Of a DNA stretch of 64,000 nt, positions 25,474 to 35,171 are shown piece by piece (the stretch's first letter is position 1; each line of letters starts with the position of its first letter). Source of the DNA: Motilimonas pumila. Its GTDB lineage: Bacteria; Pseudomonadota; Gammaproteobacteria; Enterobacterales; CBDFNC01. A model generated the notes under the pieces. That model was not told the origin of the DNA, did no database searches, and saw nothing but the letters and a program-made list of their open reading frames with translations. Both the position numbers and the translations under genes were made by a program. The stretch spans positions 1 through 64,000 of the forward strand of contig NZ_QZCH01000021.1 in NCBI RefSeq assembly GCF_003596335.1. Direction: 5' to 3'.

Positions 25474-25486
25474 GTTATGTTATATC
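25474..25486 (-). promoter_or_regulatory. Candidate Zur operator of the zinc operon
   Basis: GTTATGTTATATC matches the gammaproteobacterial Zur core GTTATAnTATAAC at all but two positions and lies 23 bases before the first start codon. Zur with zinc would repress the operon. The exact -10/-35 elements are not clear. Confidence 0.55.
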
Positions 25487-25594
25487 AATTAATTTCTGTT
25501 GCCCCCACACTCTGGTATTCTGCCCCCATGTTTAATGGGGGGGCTTGGTGAGTGACAAGTTATAATCTTGGGCCCTCGCGGACATGCCAAGTGG

Positions 25595-26491
25595 TTAGTA
25601 CAAAGGCTCACTGACCATTTGGGTGTTGGCAATCATCATTTCTTTCAAAAGGTTGGAGGAGCCGGTCAACAAGGTATGTTGGGTATTGTTGATAACCACT
25701 GGAGATCCTTGTGCGCCGCTTTTAGATTCTATGGTAAGCCATGCCGGCGAGACGCTGCCGTTGCTGTCAGCGGGGTAAACCAGATACATTTGATAGCTTG
25801 GCTCAAGCTGGCTGATGATGGTTGCCAGTAGTAAAGCCTTTTCATCGCTGTCGGCTGCATTTTCGAGTAACACACTTAAAGGGGGAGAAAAGTTCGCTGC
25901 TTCTTCCTCAGATTGAGGGATCGCAAACACCCAGCTTTGGGCATTACTTATCGAACGAGGTGCTCCCTCGGTTGAGCGCAACTGCTCTGCAAGCAGTTTG
26001 AAAGATTGGCGATAATCGTAAAATAGCTGAGAATAGTTAGGACGAATACAAGGTTTGTCTTGATCTTGCACCATGCAAGGACTTACCCGCAGGAATGTGA
26101 ACGCATCGTCTTGGTATTGATAATAGGCTTGCCAGAACAATCGCGATTCAACAGTGCTGTCTTTGATCGAAAAAGCATGCTCTATACTGCTGAATTTAAT
26201 TGCATTTTCGGGAGAGTAATAATTGATAGAGTTTACTACATGACTGAGCCTTGGCTCTATGTAAGTGTGCAGCGCTCTGACGGGTTTATTTAATGAATAA
26301 CTTAGTTTTTGTTGGTCTTCTATACCTTGTTTGACCTGATTGCGACTAAAATTAGCTTTGATCTCTTGAGATTGACCGTGCTCGTTTTGCCAAAACCAAT
26401 CAAGCTTTAATGTGCTTGGGTTTGATGTAACGTTTGCACTCAACACTTGGCTGGTGAATAAACAACATAAAAGCGACAATATCGGTTTCAT
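25595..26491 (-). CDS. Secreted protein of unknown function with a transglutaminase-like trace
   Basis: 298 residues with a signal peptide (MKPILSLLCCLFTSQVLS). I do not recognise a named family. The part AADSDEKALLLATIISQL followed by a YQMYLVYP strand resembles the catalytic helix of transglutaminase-like proteins (usually DCDxKA), but the Cys position is Ser, so catalysis is doubtful. Two Cys (VSPCMVQDQDKPC) may form a disulfide. It is convergent with nothing and diverges from the small secreted gene at 26641, separated by 149 bases. A periplasmic role is inferred only from the signal peptide. Confidence 0.65.
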   Translation of the reverse strand: MKPILSLLCCLFTSQVLSANVTSNPSTLKLDWFWQNEHGQSQEIKANFSRNQVKQGIEDQQKLSYSLNKPVRALHTYIEPRLSHVVNSINYYSPENAIKFSSIEHAFSIKDSTVESRLFWQAYYQYQDDAFTFLRVSPCMVQDQDKPCIRPNYSQLFYDYRQSFKLLAEQLRSTEGAPRSISNAQSWVFAIPQSEEEAANFSPPLSVLLENAADSDEKALLLATIISQLEPSYQMYLVYPADSNGSVSPAWLTIESKSGAQGSPVVINNTQHTLLTGSSNLLKEMMIANTQMVSEPLY

Positions 26492-26557
26492 AAGAGCACC
26501 TCAGCAAAAAAGTGGCTTAATTAACAAATAGGCTAAAAAAACGATCTGGATCAACTT

Positions 26558-26587
26558 TTCTTATCAATAAAATGAAGTTGATGAGAA
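26558..26587. promoter_or_regulatory. Inverted repeat in the divergent promoter region
   Basis: TTCTTATCAA and TTGATGAGAA (9 of 10 pairing) are separated by 10 bases, between the divergent orphan genes at 26491 and 26641. A dimeric regulator site shared by both genes is possible. Confidence 0.3.
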
Positions 26588-26640
26588 GAATTTTCTCAGA
26601 ATAAAAATAAAAACATTTAGAAACATGAGGTTAATTGGTT

Positions 26641-26967
26641 ATGCGATTTTTTATTAGCTTGTTGTTTTTTTTTTCATGGGGACTTTGGGCTGGTCAAGTC
26701 ACGGTCACTAAAAGCAGTGAACCGCAAGTCGATGTTTGGCATTTAAAACAGCAGTTACACCAACAACATTTATGGCGAGAAGCCATGCGACAACAGCAAA
26801 ACTTATTTTGGATCAGCCAATTACCATTGGGGTGTTTGCTTTTACCTAGGCCCATTAATTATTTTCAATGTGGTCAATCCTATTATCGACCTTATCAATA
26901 TCAAGGTCAGCAGATTTATATTCAAGTAGACCCACCTAAAGAAGAAAAAATACAGATTAATAAGTAA
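26641..26967 (+). CDS. Small secreted protein of unknown function
   Basis: 108 residues from ATG 26641 with GAGG 10 bases upstream. The signal peptide (FFISLLFFFSWGLWAG) is followed by a Gln/Trp/His-rich mature part (HLKQQLHQQHLWREAMRQQQ) and two Cys that may form a disulfide. No family is recognised. It is followed by a 153-base gap and mpl, so it appears monocistronic. Its divergent orphan neighbour is also secreted, so the two may share regulation. Confidence 0.55.
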   Translation: MRFFISLLFFFSWGLWAGQVTVTKSSEPQVDVWHLKQQLHQQHLWREAMRQQQNLFWISQLPLGCLLLPRPINYFQCGQSYYRPYQYQGQQIYIQVDPPKEEKIQINK

Positions 26968-27120
26968 GTTACCTTGTTATTTCAATTTTTTGTGGATGCA
27001 TATACTCGCGATTGCCACGGCGGTAACAAGAGCTAGAATCGGTGCATCGCTGCAGAAAATCTTGTATCTTGTGCCTAGTTTTGGCAATGATAACAACAAT
27101 ATTTAAATTAGAGAGCCTCT

Positions 27121-28485
27121 ATGCATATTCATATTTTAGGGATTTGTGGCACCTTTATGGGTGGCATCGCCATTTTAGCTAAACAATTAGGCCATAAAGT
27201 GACGGGCAGTGACGCCAATGTTTACCCGCCGATGAGCACGCAACTTGAAGAGCAGGGCATAGAGTTAGTACAAGGGTTTGATCCCAGTCAGCTTGAACCT
27301 CGGCCCGACCTGGTTGTGATTGGCAATGCCATGAGCCGCGGTAACCCTTGTGTAGAGGCCGTGCTGAATTTAAATCTGCCTTACGCTTCAGGCCCACAAT
27401 GGCTCAAAGAACATGTACTCAAAGACAAGTGGGTGTTGGCGGCTTCTGGCACCCATGGCAAGACGTCTACTTCGAGCATGTTGGCATGGGTACTGGAATA
27501 TGCAGGTATGGAGCCGGGCTTTTTGATTGGCGGAGTGCCTGAAAACTTCTCCGTTTCAGCACGCTTAGGGGGCACGCCTTTTTTTGTTATTGAAGCTGAT
27601 GAATACGACAGTGCCTTTTTTGATAAGCGTTCTAAATTCGTGCATTACCTACCTCGTACGCTCATTATCAATAACTTGGAATTTGATCATGCCGATATTT
27701 TTGAAGATTTAGCCAGTATTCAAAAACAATTTCACCATTTGGTGCGTATCGTTCCAGGCCAAGGGCGAATTATTTACCCCGCAGGCACAAAATCCATCGA
27801 ACATACGTTGGCGATGGGTTGTTGGAGTGAAACGGAAACATTAGCGCAAGACTGGCAATTTGAGAAAATTGCTGAAGACGGCAGCCGCTTTAAGGTGTTT
27901 TTTAAGCAATCGCTTCAAGGTGAAGTGAATTGGTCTTTGTTAGGCGAGCATAATATTGCCAATGCATTGGCCACTATCGCCGCCGCGCGACACGTTGGAG
28001 TGACGCCAGAGCACGCCATAGCGGCATTGGCCGAGTTTAAAAATGCCAAACGCCGAATGGAACTTAAAGGAGAGGTTGGCACGGTAAAGCTGTATGATGA
28101 TTTTGCCCATCATCCCACAGCGATAGCGACCACCTTAGCCGGGTTAAGAGCCCATCTAGGTAAGGGCCGTATTCTCGCAGTATTAGAGCCAAGATCAAAT
28201 ACCATGAAGTTGGGAGTACATCAACAAGAGCTGGTGGATTCATTGCAGCAAGCTGATCATATTTTTTGTTTGCAGCCCGAAGGTCTGCAATGGTCCCTTG
28301 ACGATTGCTTTGCAACCAGCACAGTGCCTTTTGCAATTTGTGCGCAAGTGAGCGCTTTACAACAAGCAATCTTGGCTGAAGTGCAACCCGGCGATACCAT
28401 TTTAGTGATGAGTAATGGTGGCTTTGGCGGTATTCATCAAAGCTTACTCAATGAACTTGTCGCAAGAGAAGAGCAATATGTCTAA
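27121..28485 (+). CDS. mpl: UDP-N-acetylmuramate:tripeptide ligase Mpl (murein recycling)
   Basis: Joins recycled L-Ala-gamma-D-Glu-meso-DAP tripeptide to UDP-MurNAc in the cytosol. 454 residues (usual about 457) with the opening [15 protein letters not shown], the Mur-ligase ATP loop [29 protein letters not shown], the FAHHPTAI region and the C-terminal [10 protein letters not shown]. The 3' end overlaps ubiX by 8 bases, which suggests coupled translation. Confidence 0.95.
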   Translation: MHIHILGICGTFMGGIAILAKQLGHKVTGSDANVYPPMSTQLEEQGIELVQGFDPSQLEPRPDLVVIGNAMSRGNPCVEAVLNLNLPYASGPQWLKEHVLKDKWVLAASGTHGKTSTSSMLAWVLEYAGMEPGFLIGGVPENFSVSARLGGTPFFVIEADEYDSAFFDKRSKFVHYLPRTLIINNLEFDHADIFEDLASIQKQFHHLVRIVPGQGRIIYPAGTKSIEHTLAMGCWSETETLAQDWQFEKIAEDGSRFKVFFKQSLQGEVNWSLLGEHNIANALATIAAARHVGVTPEHAIAALAEFKNAKRRMELKGEVGTVKLYDDFAHHPTAIATTLAGLRAHLGKGRILAVLEPRSNTMKLGVHQQELVDSLQQADHIFCLQPEGLQWSLDDCFATSTVPFAICAQVSALQQAILAEVQPGDTILVMSNGGFGGIHQSLLNELVAREEQYV

Positions 28486-29095
28486 ACAGTTTAAAGGTCA
28501 GATTACTTTAGCCCTCACAGGCGCATCTGGTGCGGCTTATGGCGTAGCTTTGTTGTCGCGCTTGGTGCAGTTTGGTTATCAAGTACACTTTTTGATGTCT
28601 GAAGCCGCTAAAGTGGTCGTGGCCACAGAGTTACAACAAACCTGGCCTCAGCAACCCCATGAATTAGCAAAATACTTGAGTGAACAAACTCAGGCTGTGC
28701 CCGAGCAAATTAAGGTGTACAGCGGGTTAGACTGGTTTTCACCGGTTGCTTCTGGCTCCGGTGCGCCTAAGACTATGGTTATTTGTCCTTGCAGTGGCGG
28801 AACGCTAGCATCCATTTGTCATGGCTTATCAGATAATCTCGTTGAGCGGGCGGCAGATGTTATTTTAAAAGAACGTGGACGGCTTATTTTAGTGCCTAGA
28901 GAAACGCCGTTTTCTACCTTGCACTTACAAAACATGCTGAGTTTGTCGCAAATGGGCGTGACCATCATGCCTGCTGCTCCAGGTTTTTATCACCACCCGC
29001 AAAGCATTGATGATTTGATTGATTTCATGGTCGCGAGAATTCTTGATCACCTTAATATCGACAATGAAGTTAGCCAGCGTTGGGGGCATGAATAG
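28478..29095 (+). CDS. ubiX: Flavin prenyltransferase UbiX
   Basis: Makes prenylated FMN, the cofactor of the UbiD decarboxylase in ubiquinone synthesis. 205 residues with the UbiX/Pad1 flavoprotein opening [18 protein letters not shown], the [11 protein letters not shown] loop, and [16 protein letters not shown] with the usual Arg/Glu residues. ATG 28478 is chosen because the family N-terminus begins here; the open frame extends into mpl. mpl-ubiX is a frequent gammaproteobacterial pair. Confidence 0.93.
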   Translation: MSKQFKGQITLALTGASGAAYGVALLSRLVQFGYQVHFLMSEAAKVVVATELQQTWPQQPHELAKYLSEQTQAVPEQIKVYSGLDWFSPVASGSGAPKTMVICPCSGGTLASICHGLSDNLVERAADVILKERGRLILVPRETPFSTLHLQNMLSLSQMGVTIMPAAPGFYHHPQSIDDLIDFMVARILDHLNIDNEVSQRWGHE

Positions 29096-29133
29096 CGCTT
29101 TATATGAAGTTGATTTAGCAGGGCTAAGCGCAC

Positions 29134-29162
29134 AAAAAAAGGTCGCACAAGGCGACCTTTTT
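29134..29162. terminator. Bidirectional terminator between ubiX and the HapR-like gene
   Basis: AAAAAAAGGTCGC pairs with GCGACCTTTTT around a 5-base loop, between convergent genes. Confidence 0.88.
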
Positions 29163-29181
29163 GTTAGCTAATGATTGCAGT

Positions 29182-29802
29182 TTACTGATCCTTAGGATGT
29201 AAAATTGCAGTAATGTAGCTATATACGAACTCCACCACTTTTTCTTTCGAAGCGTGGCCGGGTTGGTTAATCATTTGAATGATCATATAACCACAACCTG
29301 AGAGGGCTCGACAGAACTCGTCAACAGACAAGCGACAGTCGAAGTCGTGATTATCAAAACCTGGAGTGATGACTTTTTTCATCAAGTCAGTGTTATGGCT
29401 TAGCAACTTCAAGTAGCGCGGCCATATTTCTTCTCGAACAGACGAGCTCCATTCTAGCCAAATATGTGTATAATCCGGTTTTACGTAAGCGGCTTCTACA
29501 ACTAGCGCGATGTAGTCGTGGATCGCTTCAAGTGGATCTTTACTTTGGCCGAATGCAGCAGAGGCGATGCCTCTAAAGTACAGTTCGACTTCGGTCAGAA
29601 CGGCGTTAACCAGATCTTCACGAGTGTTAAAGTAGTTAAAAACGGTAGCAACGGAGACTTGGGCTAGCTCAGCGATTTCCGCGTGTCCCGCTCGACCGAT
29701 TCCTCTTTTAGAGAAAACTTCAAGGGCACATTCCATCAACTGCTTGCGGCGGGCTTCCGGTGCCAATCGTGTACGACGTCTAAATTCTGCTCTTGGTTCC
29801 AT
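29182..29802 (-). CDS. hapR: HapR/LuxR/LitR-type quorum-sensing master regulator (TetR family)
   Basis: 206 residues. The DNA-binding half reads RRTRLAPEARRKQLMECAL, RGIGRAGHAEIAELA and VSVATVFNYFNTREDLV, nearly identical to Vibrio HapR/LuxR/SmcR. The C-terminal half (WLEWSSSVREEIWP) follows the same family pattern. In vibrios this protein accumulates at high cell density and controls biofilm, proteases and competence. The divergent neighbour hpt is the same as in Vibrio, so orthology is likely. The 210-bp upstream region is AT-rich; sRNA-controlled leader sequences (Qrr pairing) cannot be judged by eye. Confidence 0.9.
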   Translation of the reverse strand: MEPRAEFRRRTRLAPEARRKQLMECALEVFSKRGIGRAGHAEIAELAQVSVATVFNYFNTREDLVNAVLTEVELYFRGIASAAFGQSKDPLEAIHDYIALVVEAAYVKPDYTHIWLEWSSSVREEIWPRYLKLLSHNTDLMKKVITPGFDNHDFDCRLSVDEFCRALSGCGYMIIQMINQPGHASKEKVVEFVYSYITAILHPKDQ

Positions 29803-30012
29803 GATACTGTCTACTAAAGTTAAGATGAAAATATAATTTTAATTTTATCGTTAACCAGATTATCATTTACAGTCATATTAGTACAATGAATAGATGCGGA
29901 ATTGACTTTTTTAGTCATAAATAGTGTAGATATATTATTTTTCTTTTAAATAATTTTGTTATTAACCGATTTTATTAGATTTAATCTTTTACAAATATAT
30001 AGGAAGGCATGA

Positions 30013-30540
30013 ATGAAACATTCTGTTGAAGTTTTAATTCCCGAACAAGATATTCTTCTGCGAGTCTCTGAAATGGCGGCGGAAATAGAAGAAAAATATA
30101 AAAATACGGAATGTCTGGTCATGATTGGCTTATTAAGAGGGTCTTGTATTCTACTGGCAGACTTGAGCCGCAGAGTGAACCTACCGACTCAGCTAGACTT
30201 TATGACGGCCTCTAGTTATGGCAATAAAATGGAAAGTTCTCGTGAGGTTAAAATCTTAAAAGACCTTGATGATGAGATCCGAGGTAAAGACGTTTTGATA
30301 GTAGAAGACATCATAGATACGGGTTTTACTTTGAATAAAACCAGAGAAATGTTGATGTTACGTGATCCTGCTTCTTTAACTATCTGTACTTTATTAGACA
30401 AGCCAAGTCGCCGGGAAGTCGATGTACCTGTCGATTGGATAGGTTTTTCGATTCCTGATGAGTTTGTTGTGGGTTACGGTATCGATTTCGCTCAAAAATA
30501 TCGCAATTTACCTTATATTGGCAAGGTTATTCCTGAATAA
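30013..30540 (+). CDS. hpt: Hypoxanthine phosphoribosyltransferase
   Basis: Salvages hypoxanthine and guanine to IMP/GMP. 175 residues with the PRPP motif [14 protein letters not shown], the [15 protein letters not shown] loop and the C-terminal [19 protein letters not shown]. An AGGAAGG ribosome site lies just before ATG 30013. It is divergent from the HapR-like gene. yadG follows after about 100 bases of AT-rich DNA. Confidence 0.95.
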   Translation: MKHSVEVLIPEQDILLRVSEMAAEIEEKYKNTECLVMIGLLRGSCILLADLSRRVNLPTQLDFMTASSYGNKMESSREVKILKDLDDEIRGKDVLIVEDIIDTGFTLNKTREMLMLRDPASLTICTLLDKPSRREVDVPVDWIGFSIPDEFVVGYGIDFAQKYRNLPYIGKVIPE

Positions 30541-30638
30541 ATCAATTCAAAACCGCTCTAATCGTTATGTGTAAAATATAACGAGGAATTTTTTATTTTT
30601 ATTGTTTAATTATTATTTTTTGATGTCGAGTTTATATT

Positions 30639-31550
30639 TTGAAGGCCATAGAGATAAATAACCTCAGTAAAACTTATGCTGGCGGTGTTGAAGCCTTAAA
30701 AGGCATAAGTTTAAATGTGGAGGAAGGGGATTTTTACGCTTTATTAGGACCCAATGGAGCAGGGAAATCTACCACCATAGGTATAATTAGTTCTTTAGTG
30801 AACAAGACAGCTGGTCAGGTCAAAATATTTGGTCACGACATTGATAATGCATTGGTTCAGGCTAAGCAACAGATTGGCTTAGTGCCGCAAGAGTTTAATT
30901 TTAATCAGTTTGAGCCCGTCGAACAAATTTTGGTCAATCAAGCCGGTTACTATGGCGTGCCCCGTAAGCAGGCTTGGAAGCGGGCTGAGATTTGCTTGAA
31001 GCAATTGGATCTGTGGGACAAGCGGCAACAAGCCGCGCGCCACCTATCAGGTGGCATGAAACGTCGCTTGATGATTGCCAGAGCACTGATGCATCAGCCT
31101 AAGTTACTCATTTTAGATGAGCCTACTGCTGGCGTAGACATAGAGTTAAGGCGCTCTATGTGGGGCTTTTTGAAGCAATTAAACCAAGCGGGCATGACCA
31201 TCATTTTGACTACTCACTACCTTGAAGAAGCAGAAATGCTGTGCCGTAACATTGGCATCATAGATAAAGGCGAGATAGTTGAAAATACATCAATGAAAGA
31301 GTTACTTGGGCGCATTGATATTGAAACTTTTGTGTTAGACACTCAGCCTATCTCGGTATTACCCGAGCTACCCGGACTCACAGTACGTCAGCTCGATACG
31401 CATACGTTAGAAGTCGACGTTGAGAAGGCCGCAGGTTTGAACAAGGTGTTCGCTCAGCTGACTCAAGCTGGCATTGAAGTGTTAAGCATGCGCAATAAGT
31501 CAAACCGCCTCGAAGAGCTGTTTGTTAATTTAGTTCAGCAAGGCAAATAA
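30639..31550 (+). CDS. yadG: ABC transporter ATPase YadG
   Basis: 303 residues, strongly like E. coli YadG across the whole length: Walker A GPNGAGKSTT, signature LSGGMKRRLM, Walker B LLILDEPTAGVD and the distinctive MRNKSNRLEELFVNLV end. The start is TTG 30639, which gives exactly the family N-terminus (MKAIEINNLSKTYAGGV); the ribosome site is weak. With YadH it forms an ABC-2 type exporter whose substrate is unknown. The yadH ATG follows 2 bases after the stop. Confidence 0.92.
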   Translation: MKAIEINNLSKTYAGGVEALKGISLNVEEGDFYALLGPNGAGKSTTIGIISSLVNKTAGQVKIFGHDIDNALVQAKQQIGLVPQEFNFNQFEPVEQILVNQAGYYGVPRKQAWKRAEICLKQLDLWDKRQQAARHLSGGMKRRLMIARALMHQPKLLILDEPTAGVDIELRRSMWGFLKQLNQAGMTIILTTHYLEEAEMLCRNIGIIDKGEIVENTSMKELLGRIDIETFVLDTQPISVLPELPGLTVRQLDTHTLEVDVEKAAGLNKVFAQLTQAGIEVLSMRNKSNRLEELFVNLVQQGK

Positions 31551-31552
31551 TC

Positions 31553-32326
31553 ATGTCGCAACAGTTATATTTCACTGCTTTCAAAAGCATAGTGATCAAA
31601 GAAATTTACCGCTTCACTCGAATTTGGGTACAGACGTTAGTGCCGCCGGCGATTACCATGACGCTTTATTTTGTCATCTTCGGTAACTTGATTGGCAGCC
31701 GCATAGGCCAGATGAGTGGGGTTAGTTACATTGACTTCATTGTGCCCGGTCTCATCATGATGTCGGTCATCACTAATTCTTACTCCAACGTCGCCTCATC
31801 GTTTTATAGCGCAAAATTTCAGCGTAATGTGGAAGAGTTACTGGTTGCTCCTGTTCCTAATCATGTGTTGATTTTAGGTTTTGTCGGGGGCGGCGTTGCC
31901 AGAGGCTTGGCGGTGGGTTGCATCGTCACTTTGGTCGCCATGTTCTTCACTGATATTCAAATTCATAACTTTCCCATGCTGGCGGTTACTGTGTTGTTAA
32001 CGTCATTTGCGTTTGCGATTGCCGGTTTTATTAACGCTGTGTTTGCTAAAAGCTTTGATGACATCAGTATTATTCCGACCTTTATACTGACGCCATTAAC
32101 TTACCTCGGTGGTGTGTTTTATTCGATTTCACTGCTGCCAGAGTTTTGGCAAGGAGTGTCGCAGGCAAATCCCATTGTTTATATGATTAATGCGTTTCGG
32201 TACGGCTTTTTAGGCTTTACTGATGTCTCTTTGACTTTGTCATTCTCGGTTATCATCGGGTTTATCGTCATTTTTTACAGTTTGGCCTACCATTTGGTTG
32301 AACGAGGAATAGGGTTAAGAAGTTGA
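31553..32326 (+). CDS. yadH: ABC-2 type permease YadH
   Basis: 257 residues, six predicted membrane helices, with the ABC-2 signature region (NPIVYMINAFRYGFLG) near the end and the PGLIMMSVITNSYSN segment. It is the inner-membrane partner of YadG. Its stop overlaps the TTG start of the downstream methyltransferase, so three genes appear translationally linked. Confidence 0.92.
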   Translation: MSQQLYFTAFKSIVIKEIYRFTRIWVQTLVPPAITMTLYFVIFGNLIGSRIGQMSGVSYIDFIVPGLIMMSVITNSYSNVASSFYSAKFQRNVEELLVAPVPNHVLILGFVGGGVARGLAVGCIVTLVAMFFTDIQIHNFPMLAVTVLLTSFAFAIAGFINAVFAKSFDDISIIPTFILTPLTYLGGVFYSISLLPEFWQGVSQANPIVYMINAFRYGFLGFTDVSLTLSFSVIIGFIVIFYSLAYHLVERGIGLRS

Positions 32327-32994
32327 GTGATTTAGGAAACTCACGAGTAGTAGTGTCAAACCAAGAGGGTTTGAACGAACACTTGGATGAAGTGGTGTTA
32401 AAGCACCTTAAAACGGATTTTAAAAAGCCGTATCGAGCCCATACTCAGGCTGCTTTTGATCAGCTTGCTGAGCAGATAAAAAGCGATCCGCGGCCGCTCA
32501 TTTTTGATTCTTGTTGTGGCGTTGGAGAAAGCACCGCCATTATCGCTCGAAAACACCCAGACAGTTTGGTGGTAGGACTTGATAAGTCGGGTCACAGGTT
32601 GGCAAAAACGCCATTAGAATTACCCAGCAACGCCATTTTGCTGCAAGTAGATCTAAACGATTTTTGGCGCTTAGCAGTAGCAGCGGGCTGGCAGTTAAGT
32701 CATCATTATTTGTTATATCCTAACCCTTGGCCAAAGTCTAAGCACTTACAGCGGCGCTGGCATGGCAGCGCAGTTTTCCCCTATATCCTGCAATTAGGAG
32801 GTCAGCTAGAGCTGCGCAGCAATTGGCAAACGTATGTCGATGAGTTTGCTCGCGCCTTGGAGCTCGCCGGTTATCCGACTCAAGTTGAGCAATACCAATC
32901 CGCTGAAGCAATGACACCGTTTGAGCGCAAGTATTGGGCCAGTGGCCAAAAGTGCTGGCGTTTAGGCCTCACGTTGACGCCTAACCCGGCATAG
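32323..32994 (+). CDS. TrmB-like SAM-dependent methyltransferase
   Basis: 223 residues. The SAM-binding loop reads IFDSCCGVGESTAIIA, and the TrmB-type PNPWPKSKHLQRRW motif is clear, so it belongs to the tRNA (guanine-N7) methyltransferase superfamily. The true trmB is usually encoded elsewhere (near mutY), and this copy differs in its acidic loop (usual DxGxGxG is DSCCGVGES), so it may be a paralogue with another RNA target. It starts at TTG 32323, overlapping the yadH stop. A bidirectional terminator follows. Confidence 0.78.
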   Translation: MSDLGNSRVVVSNQEGLNEHLDEVVLKHLKTDFKKPYRAHTQAAFDQLAEQIKSDPRPLIFDSCCGVGESTAIIARKHPDSLVVGLDKSGHRLAKTPLELPSNAILLQVDLNDFWRLAVAAGWQLSHHYLLYPNPWPKSKHLQRRWHGSAVFPYILQLGGQLELRSNWQTYVDEFARALELAGYPTQVEQYQSAEAMTPFERKYWASGQKCWRLGLTLTPNPA

Positions 32995-33005
32995 ATTTCA
33001 GGCAC

Positions 33006-33032
33006 AAAAAAGGCGCTAATTAGCGCCTTTTT
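33006..33032. terminator. Bidirectional terminator between the TrmB-like gene and panD
   Basis: AAAAAAGGCGCTA pairs with TAGCGCCTTTTT around a very short loop, between convergent genes. Confidence 0.88.
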
Positions 33033-33049
33033 CACATTTCTTGGCTTAG

Positions 33050-33430
33050 CTAGGCGACCTGAATAGGCACGTCTTTACTGGTACGCACAACATTGTTGTC
33101 TGCGTCCAAGTAAACCAAGCTTGGTTTATGAGTCGCTAACTCTGCTGCGTCCATTGATGCGTAAGCACAGATAATCACTCTATCACCTACTGCCGCTTGA
33201 CGTGCTGCTGCACCATTTACAGAAATAATGTGTGAACCACGCTCGCCTGAAATCGCGTAAGTCGAAAAGCGTGCGCCATTTTCAATGTTGTAAATGTCGA
33301 TGCGTTCGTATTCTAAGATGCCTGCAGCGTCTAGAAAATCCTGATCGATAGCACAAGAGCCTTCATAGTTAAGCTCTGCGTGGGTAACACGCGCTTGGTG
33401 CAATTTACCTGTTAACATTACCTTTTGCAT
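33050..33430 (-). CDS. panD: Aspartate 1-decarboxylase (pyruvoyl enzyme)
   Basis: Makes beta-alanine for pantothenate. 126 residues from ATG 33430, the same length as E. coli PanD. The self-cleavage site is Gly-Ser in NYEGSCAID; cleavage turns the Ser into the pyruvoyl group. The catalytic stretch [23 protein letters not shown] and the VQVA end are conserved. An upstream in-frame ATG (33484) would add 18 residues not seen in the family. It lies 60 bases after panC in the order panB-panC-panD. Confidence 0.95.
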   Translation of the reverse strand: MQKVMLTGKLHQARVTHAELNYEGSCAIDQDFLDAAGILEYERIDIYNIENGARFSTYAISGERGSHIISVNGAAARQAAVGDRVIICAYASMDAAELATHKPSLVYLDADNNVVRTSKDVPIQVA

Positions 33431-33490
33431 GGCAATCTCTTCTCCGTATCTCAACTCATGTGGAGGGCCAAATGAGCGGTGCAATATAAA

Positions 33491-34354
33491 TTAAATTGAC
33501 GCTGGGTGCAAATCTACTGTTTGATTATCAATCAATCTGGCTTTACCCAAGAAAGCCGCCATAAGTATCACAACCCGCTGTGTTTTTTCTGTCATCGCTA
33601 ATAAATTGTCAGCGTCAACAATGTCGATAGAATCTGTCTTAAATCCGCTTGAATTCAGTGTATTAGTAGCTTTTTCTATCACCTTTGTAAAATTTCTGTT
33701 TCCCGCTGAGATTTGTTCAGCGATATGCTGCATCACTGCAAACAAGGTAGGCGCTATCGCTCGTTCTGATGTCGTCAGGTAGCCATTACGAGAGCTCATG
33801 GCCAAGCCTGAAGGTTCGCGTACCGTGGGCACACCAACTATCTCGATAGGCAAGGCTAAATCTGACGTCATCTTACGAATTAAAGCCGTCTGCTGAAAAT
33901 CTTTGTCCCCAAAACACGCTATGTCTGGCTGCACAATATTGAACAGTTTAGTAACCACGGTGCTCACCCCTCGATAATGGCCCGGCCGCAGGGCCCCTTC
34001 CAATAGGTCGGCAATACCGGGTACGTCAACTCGAGTATGGTTTTCGAGTCCCTCGGGGTACATTAATTCTGGGGTGGGGGTAAATAAACAGTCAGCCCCT
34101 TGTTGTACCAACTTATCGCAGTCTTGCTCCATGGTACTGGGGTAATTTGCTAAATCGTCAGCATTATTAAACTGCATTGGGTTTACAAAAATACTGACGA
34201 TGACTTTATCTGCCAGAGTTTGCGCTTGCTTGACCAAGGTAATATGGCCTTGATGTAAGTTTCCCATGGTGGGAACGAAGGCAATAGTCAGGCCTTGTTG
34301 GCGCCACGCTCTTACTTGTTGGCGCACTGCAGCTATGTCGTTACAAATGTTCAT
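33491..34354 (-). CDS. panC: Pantothenate synthetase
   Basis: ATP-dependent joining of pantoate and beta-alanine. 287 residues with the nucleotidyl-transferase signatures [27 protein letters not shown] and CFGDKDFQQ, and the KMSKS-like AMSSRNGYL. It is 8 bases after panB, consistent with one operon with panD. Confidence 0.96.
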   Translation of the reverse strand: MNICNDIAAVRQQVRAWRQQGLTIAFVPTMGNLHQGHITLVKQAQTLADKVIVSIFVNPMQFNNADDLANYPSTMEQDCDKLVQQGADCLFTPTPELMYPEGLENHTRVDVPGIADLLEGALRPGHYRGVSTVVTKLFNIVQPDIACFGDKDFQQTALIRKMTSDLALPIEIVGVPTVREPSGLAMSSRNGYLTTSERAIAPTLFAVMQHIAEQISAGNRNFTKVIEKATNTLNSSGFKTDSIDIVDADNLLAMTEKTQRVVILMAAFLGKARLIDNQTVDLHPASI

Positions 34355-34362
34355 ATTGGCTC

Positions 34363-35160
34363 TTAGTAGAAACTGTGCTCTTTAGCCGGGAACTCACCGG
34401 ACTCAACTTGACTCTTGTAAAGGCCAACCGCTTTGCGGATATCGCCGGTTTCGGCTAAAAAGTTTTTCGAGAATTTAGGGCAAAAGCCCGCAGAAATGCC
34501 AAAGGCATCGTGCATGACTAAGATTTGGCCATCGGTGACATTGCCAGCGCCAATGCCAATAACGGGAATGTTAAGTGCCTGAGTAATGGCCTCGGCAAGA
34601 GGCACTGGCACACACTCAAGTACTAATAATTGTACCCCTGCGGCTTCTAGCGCTTTAGCGTCAGCTAACAGTTTATCAGCTTGCTCTGATTGCCTGCCTT
34701 GTACTTTATAACCACCAAATACGTTGACCGATTGTGGCGTTAAACCCAGGTGGCCACAAACGGGTACACCGCGGTCAACGAGGCCTTTGATGCTGTCAGC
34801 AAGCCACTCTCCGCCTTCCAATTTCACCATGTGAGCGCCATTGCGCATTAACGTGGCGGCGTTGTGGTAGGTGTCTGCTGGAGTCGCGTAGGTCATAAAG
34901 GGTAAGTCTGCGATGATCAGGGCTTGTGGCGCTCCTGATTTAACGCAGCGAGTATGATAGCTAATGTCGTCAATACTTACCGGTAAGGTTGAGTCATGGC
35001 CTTGTAATACCATGCCTAGGGAATCACCAATTAATAGTACCTGGATCCCCGCTTGATCGAACAAGCTAGCAAAGCTTGCGTCATAGGCGGTAATGCATGT
35101 GATTTTTTGTTGTGCTTGCTTCATCTTTTGCAAGCTTGCGGCGGTAATCTTACTCATCAT
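34363..35160 (-). CDS. panB: 3-methyl-2-oxobutanoate hydroxymethyltransferase
   Basis: Makes ketopantoate from ketoisovalerate using methylene-THF. 265 residues with [30 protein letters not shown] (metal Asp), the VKLEGGEW active-site segment and [18 protein letters not shown]. The start could be the first or second of two adjacent ATGs. It is 11 bases after folK. Confidence 0.96.
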   Translation of the reverse strand: MMSKITAASLQKMKQAQQKITCITAYDASFASLFDQAGIQVLLIGDSLGMVLQGHDSTLPVSIDDISYHTRCVKSGAPQALIIADLPFMTYATPADTYHNAATLMRNGAHMVKLEGGEWLADSIKGLVDRGVPVCGHLGLTPQSVNVFGGYKVQGRQSEQADKLLADAKALEAAGVQLLVLECVPVPLAEAITQALNIPVIGIGAGNVTDGQILVMHDAFGISAGFCPKFSKNFLAETGDIRKAVGLYKSQVESGEFPAKEHSFY

Positions 35161-35171
35161 TACTCCTCGGG

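Noticed and set aside
25568-25831. 87-codon plus-strand frame opposite the orphan secreted protein
   Set aside because: It is antisense to a frame with a signal peptide and lacks any coding feature of its own.
29803-30012. Qrr-type pairing region or LuxR-family sites in the hapR-hpt gap
   Set aside because: The gap is AT-rich and I could not identify a convincing match by eye, so no feature is claimed.
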